From CAYRGQ01 sp964444885 (GTDB lineage Bacteria > Bacteroidota > Bacteroidia > Sphingobacteriales > Sphingobacteriaceae): a stretch of 5,681 nucleotides of DNA. The stretch is from the NCBI GenBank assembly GCA_964444885.1, contig CAYUIZ010000162.1, forward strand, positions 1 to 5,681, read 5' to 3'. Both the position numbers and the translations under genes were made by a program. Shown here one piece after another: positions 1 through 5,681 of the stretch. A model generated the notes under the pieces. That model had not been told where the DNA came from, ran no database searches, and saw nothing but the letters and a program-made list of their open reading frames with translations. The first letter of the stretch is position 1. Each line of letters starts with the position of its first letter.

Positions 1-55
1 TATTAGTAATTATTTTCACGGCGACCAAGAATGTTAGCCTAAAAGTTTTCAACAC

Positions 56-385
56 ATGCAACATCATATCTATATTCTGACCGACATTAACCGCAAATCC
101 CTGCACGTAGGCACGGCCTGCGACCTGAATGAAGCGATTAAAACCTACCGGGAAATGTACACGTTGTTTTTTGATGCGGGGGCGCAGATCTCCAGACTTG
201 TCTATAAGGAAACGCATGCGAGCGAAGAAGCAGCTTTGCAGCGCTTCGACGAGTTGAGAAATTATACACGGATGCAGAAGGAACGGCTCATACGGCGCCA
301 CAATCCGGATTGGGTGGATATGAGCCTATCGCAGCCGGTTCGCGCAATGCGGTCCAGCCAAGCCCGTGAGCGCGTGGCGTCGTAA
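56..385 (+). CDS. GIY-YIG-fold small protein, probably catalytically inactive
   Basis: This 109-residue protein resembles the short single-domain GIY-YIG (UPF0213/YhbQ-like) family common in Bacteroidota. Residues 4-9 (HIYILT) sit where the GIY strand is expected and residues 17-19 (HVG) where YIG is expected. From residue 48 (LVYKE), through residues 57-72, to NPDWVD at 83-88, it aligns without gaps to the usual family pattern LVYYE ... REKQLKGWSR ... NPEWKDL. Active members carry an Arg after the NDL motif and a metal-binding Glu in REKQ. Here the matching positions read CDLNEA (residues 22-27, no Arg) and RFDELR (63-68, with Phe64 in place of Glu). Nuclease activity is therefore doubtful, and a structural or nucleic-acid-binding role is possible. 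The last 20 residues are a basic, low-complexity tail. The ATG at 56 is the only sensible start, since an ATG at 31 in another frame stops after three codons. No Shine-Dalgarno is visible, which is normal for Bacteroidota. The family alignment is from memory. Confidence 0.8.
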   Translation: MQHHIYILTDINRKSLHVGTACDLNEAIKTYREMYTLFFDAGAQISRLVYKETHASEEAALQRFDELRNYTRMQKERLIRRHNPDWVDMSLSQPVRAMRSSQARERVAS

Positions 386-387
386 GC

Positions 388-411
388 AAAAAGGCACCGC
401 GATGGGCGCCT
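388..411 (-). terminator. Rho-independent terminator of the large outer-membrane protein gene
   Basis: Read on the minus strand, AGGCGCC (411-405), a 6-nt loop (404-399) and GGTGCCT (398-392) form a 7-bp stem with one G-U wobble. Its last T is followed directly by four more T (391-388). The hairpin starts 35 bp downstream of the TAA at 446-448. On the plus strand the wobble becomes an A-C mismatch and no T-run follows, so it should end only minus-strand transcripts. No separate terminator for the plus-strand gene at 56-385 was found. Confidence 0.65.
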
Positions 412-445
412 CTTCGAAAATTGTTGGTCCACGCGCTGGGCGGCT

Positions 446-3400
446 TTACCAACCCGGTGCGAAGTTCAATCCAAACGTACCAAACTGCAGGTCATTGCGC
501 TGAAAGGGTATCGCGTAGTAGGGCTCAAGGATCATCGCGCCAAATAAGTTGACACGAAGCGACACGCCGACACTCATGGCTGGAATCCGAACATTCTCAT
601 AAATCGGCTGGCTGACCACTAGGCCATCAGGACCGAGGACGGGCTCACCGTCAGGACCGATTACGTCCTGCCTACCGATCACGTCACGCTTGCCTTTGAA
701 ACGGATATCATCGCCCTGCCGCCAAGCCATCCCCGCATCAAAGAAGAGGTTCAAGTCTGAGAAAAGCATATTTGACCGAATGGCCGCCAGTCGCTCGGGC
801 CCGGTGAATGGTAGCCGAAGCTCAAAGTTAAACACGGCCATTCGCGTGCCCATCAGGTCATTCAGACCAAATGCCCCGGAACCACTATTACGAAGGGACG
901 CACTCTCATAACCACGAATCAGGTGCGGATAACCGATAAATAACGGATACAGGGCATTTTCATTTTGCCCTACGCGCATATACGAGTAAAGCCTGGCTGC
1001 GACGGTAACGGGCTTATAACGGTTGTACTTCCGCAAATCGATATTGTATGCCGTAAAATTAAAGTCGCCCAGGTACTGTTCCGCCCCTACCCGGTAGCGG
1101 AAACCCATGAGCGGCGCCGTCAGACCGAAGACCGAGTTATCGCCGACAAACGACGCATTCAGTTGCTGGATGGTGAAGCCCTCCATATTGCCAAACCCAA
1201 GCCCCCCAAACAGGTCTTGCGCCTCTTCGTTCGGAATACGTTCCCGGCCCCCATATCCATAGTAATAACTTTGCCACCACCGGTCGACACGGTAACTGTA
1301 GCGCGCGATTGCGCCGCCTAATTCAAAACGGTGATTGCGCGAAAATGGATAAGCCCCGAAGGCTTCCGCCTGTTGCTGGAAGGTACGGATCATATAGGTG
1401 TCCAGTATGAGATCATCCCCATACCCAACATCCCGTACGTCAAATGTGCTGAACCCCGACATAAACGGAATGTGCGAGATGGCTCCTCCCCAGTTGATAC
1501 GCGTCTTTTGATTGATATAAGCGACCTGTCCACCGAAATCGTAGATTTCGCCGTTGATGGCCAGAGCGGCAAATATTTGGTTATGCCCTAAAATGTCGGA
1601 GAACATGCCTTGTATACCGCTGGATATGCCGGCGCCGTAACGGCTTCCCACGGCCATGCCCATGCCGCTGTTGGCCAGGTAATCCAGCTTAAAGTTGGGA
1701 CGGTAGGCGACGGATGCGATTTGCTCCTCGGCAATCCGGCCAAAGAGGTTGAAGTTGGCGAGGTTCGTGTTGACGACATCGACACCCCGAATAACCGGCG
1801 GCGGCAACATGGCCGCATCAAAATTGACCACGTAGGGGTTAACCTCCACGGGCTCGAACTCCGACGCACTTGCCCGGTAGATGCTGTACTCGCTCGACCG
1901 GTAATACGAGTAGACGATATCATCCTTGGCGGACAAACTCAACGCCGGGGAATATTCCGTGATGCCGCTAATACCCGTGAAATACTCCGTCATGCGCTCC
2001 ACCTTGCCGGAGCCGACCGTATAGCGGTACATATTGCGGAAGCCATCGCTGTTCGACAGAAAATAAATCTGGCTGTCATCCGCTGAATATTGGGGGTTGA
2101 GGTTATTTGCCCCTTGGAATACATTGATGTTTTCCAGCTGGCGTGTTTCCACGTCGATCACGGCAATATTCATCGGGATATCCACAGTCCGCGAATCGCC
2201 CTGCAAGCTCACTCGGTCGGTACTGAACACGATTTTGCTGCCGTCGCGCGAAAAACTGGGTTGGAAATCCGAATAGGGATCATCGGTAAGCTGGTCGAGT
2301 TCCTTGGTCTGCAGATTGTAGATATAAATGTCGCTATGCCCGTTACGGAGGCCGGAAAAAGCCACGCGATCGCCATCGGGTGCCCAGGTAATGTTCGTAA
2401 ACTCTTGGATATCACCCATGGGCTCCACGGCAAGCGTTCGTCCGTTCTCGACATCGACGATCATCAGCTTACTTCGGCCCTTGCTGAACACGCTGAACGC
2501 AAACTGACGGCTATCTGGCGAAAAGGCCCCTGCCGACTCGATGAAACTGAATTCGTCCAGATCGGGATTGGTCAGCCGGCTAGCGAGCTTACGGATTACT
2601 TGCCCGGTTTGGGCATCGGCGAGGAACAAGTCGATACTAAAGAGATCAAGCTCGGAGAGGAAAGCGACGTACTGCCCGTCGGGCGAGATCGCCGGTGACA
2701 CGTTGAGCCGGCCTCCGGAATTGTAGCGGCTGACGATGGACGTGCCAACGGGCCGCTTTGCCGTATCGATCGGAATGGATCGATAGGCATTCTGGATGCT
2801 ATTCCGCCAGAGATTGGACAAGGTTTCGGCATCGTAGCCGAATACGCGCCTCACCGCATACTCGTAGCCATACATGGCCGTATTCATAAACAAGGGCATG
2901 ATGACGGTATCGCCGTAGGTAGCCCCGACGTACGACCAAAATGCCTGCCCGAAGCGGTAGGGATTATAACGGCCCATGTTTTCGGTCATGTCGCGCAACG
3001 AAGGCAGGCTATTGCTCAGGTACGTATCGCGCAGCCACATGGCTGTAAACGCATCTTTCTTGCCGATGGAAAAATATTCGGCCATTCCCTCGACCATCCA
3101 AAGCGGGATGTTGCCAATGCTTTCAAGCCGGGTGGAGTCACTCCGTTCCATCAGTATGCGGTATTGGAAGGCGTGCACGAGCTCGTGCCCCAGTACGTGA
3201 CGTGTCTGGTGGTTGATCTGCATCACGGGCATTACCACGCGGGTTTTAAAGGCCTCGGTCACACCGCCGGTACCCACGCCAATTTGGCCCTGTATCGTCG
3301 TAGTCTGCTGAAAATCAGGATGATTGCTATAAAGTATGATGGGGTTTTTGCGAATAAACGTATCCCGGAAGACCTGCTGGTGCAATTCATACCATACCTC

Positions 3401-3616
3401 GGCTTCTTTGGCAAACCAACGCACCATACTGTCGTTTTCCAGGTAGTAATGCAGGCTGAAATGCGGTGTTTCGTAGACGTCGAAATCCAGTGTTTTATAC
3501 CGCATCTTATTCTGCCCGAAGTACTGGGCGTGCACGTCGGCATGAGCGCAGACCAACGCCAAAACCAAGGCAAAGACGGCGAGAAACCTGGTAACTTTAG
3601 GGTGTGACTGTTGCAT
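446..3616 (-). CDS. Outer-membrane metallopeptidase / TolB-like propeller / Omp85-type barrel fusion protein
   Basis: The protein has 1056 residues. Residues 1-30 form a signal peptide (positive n-region, FLAVFALVLALV core, cleavage probably after VHA30); Cys23 lacks a lipobox. Residues ~40-285 match a peptidase MA-like gluzincin domain: HELVH at 144-148 (codons 3173-3187) and a probable third zinc ligand, Glu176, in WMVEGMAEYF. Residues ~297-592 are a beta-propeller of TolB/PD40 type, with repeated blades such as SPDGQYVAF, APDGDRVAF and SRDGSKIVF. Residues ~640-1056 are rich in alternating aromatic strands and carry IRGYE (RGY codons 908-916), the loop-6 signature of Omp85/surface-antigen barrels. 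The protein ends in Trp, as is usual for outer-membrane barrels. No POTRA repeats are visible. The peptidase and propeller are expected in the periplasm, but the substrate is unknown. A TTG eight codons upstream (3640) is also open; the ATG at 3616 is preferred because it starts a compact signal peptide. Annotation pipelines may call it a TolB-like, PD40 or BamA-like protein. Confidence 0.92.
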   Translation of the reverse strand: MQQSHPKVTRFLAVFALVLALVCAHADVHAQYFGQNKMRYKTLDFDVYETPHFSLHYYLENDSMVRWFAKEAEVWYELHQQVFRDTFIRKNPIILYSNHPDFQQTTTIQGQIGVGTGGVTEAFKTRVVMPVMQINHQTRHVLGHELVHAFQYRILMERSDSTRLESIGNIPLWMVEGMAEYFSIGKKDAFTAMWLRDTYLSNSLPSLRDMTENMGRYNPYRFGQAFWSYVGATYGDTVIMPLFMNTAMYGYEYAVRRVFGYDAETLSNLWRNSIQNAYRSIPIDTAKRPVGTSIVSRYNSGGRLNVSPAISPDGQYVAFLSELDLFSIDLFLADAQTGQVIRKLASRLTNPDLDEFSFIESAGAFSPDSRQFAFSVFSKGRSKLMIVDVENGRTLAVEPMGDIQEFTNITWAPDGDRVAFSGLRNGHSDIYIYNLQTKELDQLTDDPYSDFQPSFSRDGSKIVFSTDRVSLQGDSRTVDIPMNIAVIDVETRQLENINVFQGANNLNPQYSADDSQIYFLSNSDGFRNMYRYTVGSGKVERMTEYFTGISGITEYSPALSLSAKDDIVYSYYRSSEYSIYRASASEFEPVEVNPYVVNFDAAMLPPPVIRGVDVVNTNLANFNLFGRIAEEQIASVAYRPNFKLDYLANSGMGMAVGSRYGAGISSGIQGMFSDILGHNQIFAALAINGEIYDFGGQVAYINQKTRINWGGAISHIPFMSGFSTFDVRDVGYGDDLILDTYMIRTFQQQAEAFGAYPFSRNHRFELGGAIARYSYRVDRWWQSYYYGYGGRERIPNEEAQDLFGGLGFGNMEGFTIQQLNASFVGDNSVFGLTAPLMGFRYRVGAEQYLGDFNFTAYNIDLRKYNRYKPVTVAARLYSYMRVGQNENALYPLFIGYPHLIRGYESASLRNSGSGAFGLNDLMGTRMAVFNFELRLPFTGPERLAAIRSNMLFSDLNLFFDAGMAWRQGDDIRFKGKRDVIGRQDVIGPDGEPVLGPDGLVVSQPIYENVRIPAMSVGVSLRVNLFGAMILEPYYAIPFQRNDLQFGTFGLNFAPGW
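614..688 (-). repeat. Short in-frame repeats in a barrel loop
   Basis: Within the large outer-membrane protein gene, TCAGGACCGA occurs at 627-636 and again at 651-660, a 24-bp (8-codon) period. ACCGATTACGTC (656-667) is nearly repeated as ACCGATCACGTC (674-685), an 18-bp (6-codon) period. The protein reads RDVIG, QDVIG, then VIGPDGEP and VLGPDGLV. The segment is Gly/Pro/Asp-rich and lies between the predicted strand FFDAGMAW and the last strands, so it is probably an exposed loop that grew by in-frame duplication. Confidence 0.6.
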
Positions 3617-3965
3617 CGCAGAGAAGGTTATATCATCCAAATGTTAGAGCGAATATCGCGTTAAAAGTTTAAAGATAATGCTAAAATATTATTTCGACGG
3701 GCAACCGTCACTGAGCTGTCGTGTCAGAGCTGCTCCTGCTGCTCCAAGCTCTCCTACGAATTAGCCGTTAACCACATCTTTTTTTTCCGTGTCCTCGCTG
3801 ACACAAAGTCCACGGTTGGCCTACGGCGAAATTGCAGGGAGGTGAAAACCGTATCATATGTTGCCCACGTTTTTCTTTTCATCCCTCTGCCACCGCTCCA
3901 GTCCCACGCACCCCCCTTCCCCAATTCACCAGACCTTTGCCCGCAAGGGGGATAGTGATCGCGAA
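3617..3965. other. Non-coding spacer between the PBP1A-type gene and the outer-membrane protein gene
   Basis: This stretch of about 350 bp has no recognisable gene. The part next to the outer-membrane gene (about 3640-3695) is AT-rich and probably holds its promoter. On the minus strand, AACATTTG (3645-3638) is one base off the Bacteroidota -7 element TAnnTTTG and lies 21 nt before the ATG, but no convincing -33 partner is seen. A small inverted repeat, GCGA-ATA-TCGC, lies at 3649-3659. The middle part has a GCTGCTCC direct repeat (3729-3736 and 3738-3745) and a run of eight T (3779-3786). The part next to the PBP stop is C-rich on the plus strand. I see no good terminator for the PBP gene. 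Confidence 0.6.
3696..3709. other. Small perfect hairpin upstream of the outer-membrane protein gene
   Basis: GACGG and CCGTC form a 5-bp stem around the tetraloop GCAA (a GNRA loop on the plus strand; TTGC on the minus strand). On the minus strand it is followed by AT-rich sequence (GAAATAATATTTTAG) rather than a clean T-run. It could be a weak terminator of the upstream gene, part of a promoter region, or chance. Confidence 0.3.
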
Positions 3966-5681
3966 CTACGTGCTCTCTTGGAGGCTTTCCAGTTTAATCC
4001 GAAAATCCGCCGGGTCAGCCAACTGCTCCGGGAGCAGGTCAGGTGCCCGAAACTGAGGCGTCTCCGTGGTATCTGGCGGGGCAATCCGCGGGCTGGGGCA
4101 ATGATACAGGCGGCTGATTTCCACCGCCGGCTCCGGGAACGGCCCGTAAGCGTACCCCAAGCTCTCGTCGCGATAGACCTTTTCCATGAACTTACCGAAG
4201 ATGGGCAAGGCCGTCCGGGATCCTTCGCCGGTTTGCGAACTGGTGAAGTGGATGCTTCGCTCGTCGCACCCGACCCATACGCCCGTCACCAAATCCTTTG
4301 TAACGCCCATATACCAACCATCGACGTAGTCCGACGACGTGCCGGTTTTGCCCCCTATCTGGTTGCCATTTCGCCAAAGATCCCACTCCCACAGCGCCTG
4401 CGACGTACCTTCCGGTTCTTCCATGCTGCCCCGCAGCATATAGCCCATCAGCCACGCCACCTCGGGACTAATAACCTGCTCGGCCTCGGTCTGAAACTCC
4501 TTGATAACCTTGCCATTAAAATCCTCAATCCGGGCAACCAATATGGGGTCTACACGCTTACCATCGTTCATAAACGTTGCGTACGCATTGACCATCTCAA
4601 ACACGCTCACGTCGCTTGCTCCCAATCCCACTGAAGGGACCGACGCCAGCGGACTTCGGATACCGGTTCGCTGCGCGGCTTCCACCACCTTGTCCCAGCC
4701 GAGCTCCTCGGTCAGCTGGGCCGTAACGGTATTAACCGATTTACCCATCGCCCACCGCAACGACATGGACCGGCCGGAGAACACCCAATCAGCGTTCTTA
4801 GGCTCCCAAACTTTCTCCTCCCCTTCTTCCATGTACGTGATGCGCACGGGCCGATCCACATATTTGTCGCACGGCGACATGCCCGCCTCCAGCGCGGCCA
4901 GGTATACAAAGGGCTTAAACGTCGAGCCGGGCTGCCGCTTGGACTGAATGACGTGGTCGTATTTGTAATAGTTGTGGTTAATCCCACCTACCCATACCTT
5001 GATCTCGCCGGTGTACGGATCCATGCTCATCACGCCCGTATTCAGCATCATCGCGTAATGCGCTAACGAGTCCATGCTCGAAAACGCTACTTCCTTCATG
5101 CCATCCCATGTAAAAACTTCCATGGCTTTTGGCTGGTTCAGATAAAAAAGCACACTATCCAGCTCCCCTTCATACCTGTCATACAATTGCTTATAATACG
5201 AAGTGCCCTCGGCGAGCTTTTCCAAAAAATTTGGTATAACGTTGCCCTCAGCATCCCGCCAAGGCTCTTTGCCTGCCCAGACGCCTGCCAAGCGATCCTG
5301 CAATATGGCCATCTGATCGGCCATGGCATCCTCGGCCAAGGCTTGCATGCGAGAATCAATCGTGGTGTAAATCTTGAGCCCGTCGGCATAGATATCATAA
5401 CCGCTTTCGGCGCTCCACGCCTGCAGCCAGCGTTCTACCGCGACACGCAAATAGGAATCATCGCGACCCGAATCCTGAGCTTCGCCAGGCCGCAGGCCAA
5501 GGTCCTTACCGGCCTCCTGCGTGTAGGCCACCTCATCGAGAAAGCCTTCTTGGCGCATTAAGGCGAGCACTACATTCCGCCGTTCCAGCGCTCGGTCCGG
5601 GTTGCGGAACGGATTGTAAAGCGTGGTACCTTTGAGCATCCCGATGAGCAGCGCCGCCTCGGAGGCATCCAGCGCGCTCGG
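3966..5681 (-). CDS. Class A penicillin-binding protein (PBP1A type), 5' end beyond the window
   Basis: This is a bifunctional peptidoglycan synthase anchored in the inner membrane, with a glycosyltransferase (GT51) that polymerises glycan strands and a transpeptidase that crosslinks them. The frame is open to the window edge, and the first visible residues (SEAALLIGMLKGTTLYNPFRNP) are the typical end of the GT51 domain, so the Met at 5639 is internal. 571 residues are visible; roughly 150-200 N-terminal residues (tail, membrane anchor, GT51 catalytic Glu) should lie outside. Counting from the window edge: linker GLKIYTTIDSRMQ around 102-114; an OB-like insertion up to about 210; then the transpeptidase with STFK at 253-256 (catalytic Ser codon 4923-4925), SVN at 315-317 (4731-4739) and KTGTS at 445-449 (4335-4349). 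All three beta-lactam-binding motifs are intact. The WVGGINH ... YDHV stretch before the active serine is typical of Bacteroidota. It ends in a ~50-residue Pro-rich, charged tail and stops with TAG. Equivalent genes are called mrcA, ponA or pbpC-like; the exact symbol is uncertain. Confidence 0.96.
   Translation of the reverse strand, partial: PSALDASEAALLIGMLKGTTLYNPFRNPDRALERRNVVLALMRQEGFLDEVAYTQEAGKDLGLRPGEAQDSGRDDSYLRVAVERWLQAWSAESGYDIYADGLKIYTTIDSRMQALAEDAMADQMAILQDRLAGVWAGKEPWRDAEGNVIPNFLEKLAEGTSYYKQLYDRYEGELDSVLFYLNQPKAMEVFTWDGMKEVAFSSMDSLAHYAMMLNTGVMSMDPYTGEIKVWVGGINHNYYKYDHVIQSKRQPGSTFKPFVYLAALEAGMSPCDKYVDRPVRITYMEEGEEKVWEPKNADWVFSGRSMSLRWAMGKSVNTVTAQLTEELGWDKVVEAAQRTGIRSPLASVPSVGLGASDVSVFEMVNAYATFMNDGKRVDPILVARIEDFNGKVIKEFQTEAEQVISPEVAWLMGYMLRGSMEEPEGTSQALWEWDLWRNGNQIGGKTGTSSDYVDGWYMGVTKDLVTGVWVGCDERSIHFTSSQTGEGSRTALPIFGKFMEKVYRDESLGYAYGPFPEPAVEISRLYHCPSPRIAPPDTTETPQFRAPDLLPEQLADPADFRIKLESLQEST

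Noticed and set aside
1610..2698. Two long plus-strand open frames (1610-2086 and 2090-2698) opposite the propeller region.
   Set aside because: They mirror the codon structure of the minus-strand PD40 repeats and show no independent domain or plausible start context.
3617..3640. An alternative TTG start at 3640 for the outer-membrane protein gene.
   Set aside because: It would add eight residues, including acidic ones, ahead of the signal peptide. The ATG at 3616 gives a standard signal sequence and uses the common start codon.
3721..3804. GTGTCAG (3721-3727) and CTGACAC (3798-3804), which could pair and compete with the local hairpin GTGTC/GACAC at 3789-3804, like an attenuator.
   Set aside because: A few 7-base inverted matches are expected by chance in a 350-bp stretch, and no leader peptide or terminator hairpin with a T-run accompanies them.
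3754..3882. A minus-strand ORF of 42 codons (ATG at 3882, TAG at 3756-3754) giving a basic peptide starting MKRKTWATYD.
   Set aside because: It shows no recognisable domain, signal or membrane segment, its Lys run comes from a simple A8 tract, and its only ribosome-site-like purines abut the ATG too closely. It is too short to support without conservation.
3858..4634. A plus-strand open frame of 258 codons opposite the 3' part of the PBP gene.
   Set aside because: It is antisense to a gene with all transpeptidase motifs intact, and its product is Pro/Arg/His-rich with no domain features. It is a shadow of the real gene.
5637..5639. The Met codon at 5639 as the true start of the penicillin-binding protein.
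   Set aside because: The frame is open to the window edge, and the residues upstream of this Met (SEAALLIG) are conserved GT51 sequence. The start must lie outside the window.

Overview
This window reads as chromosomal DNA from a Bacteroidota-type bacterium, most likely the Rhodothermia/Balneolia side of the group. The reasons are mid-range GC content, starts without clear Shine-Dalgarno sequences, a class A penicillin-binding protein with the Bacteroidota flavour (the WVGGINH and YDHV stretch just before the catalytic serine), a small GIY-YIG-type protein, and a very large outer-membrane protein joining a peptidase, a beta-propeller and a barrel. The lineage is an inference from protein style. 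No rRNA or other marker gene is present.

Layout. Positions 56-385 (+) encode a 109-residue GIY-YIG-fold protein whose catalytic residues appear to be lost. It converges on a large minus-strand gene (446-3616, 1056 residues) and the two stops are 60 bp apart. That gap holds a compact intrinsic terminator (388-411) that works for the minus strand. The large gene encodes a secreted protein with three parts in order: a gluzincin metallopeptidase of the peptidase MA type with an intact HELVH motif, a TolB/PD40-type beta-propeller, and a C-terminal Omp85-like beta-barrel with an IRGY motif. A non-coding stretch of about 350 bp (3617-3965) separates it from the upstream minus-strand gene. That gene (3966 to beyond 5681) is a class A penicillin-binding protein (PBP1A type). 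Its 5' end lies outside the window, and the visible part holds the end of the glycosyltransferase domain and the whole transpeptidase domain.

How it fits together. The two large genes both act in the cell envelope: one crosslinks peptidoglycan, the other sits in the outer membrane with a periplasmic peptidase/propeller portion. They share a strand, but the wide gap argues against a tight operon. No mobile element, CRISPR array, tRNA or rRNA was seen. The most unusual item is the peptidase-propeller-Omp85 barrel fusion, which has no visible POTRA domain. The next is the GIY-YIG-like protein with substituted active-site positions.
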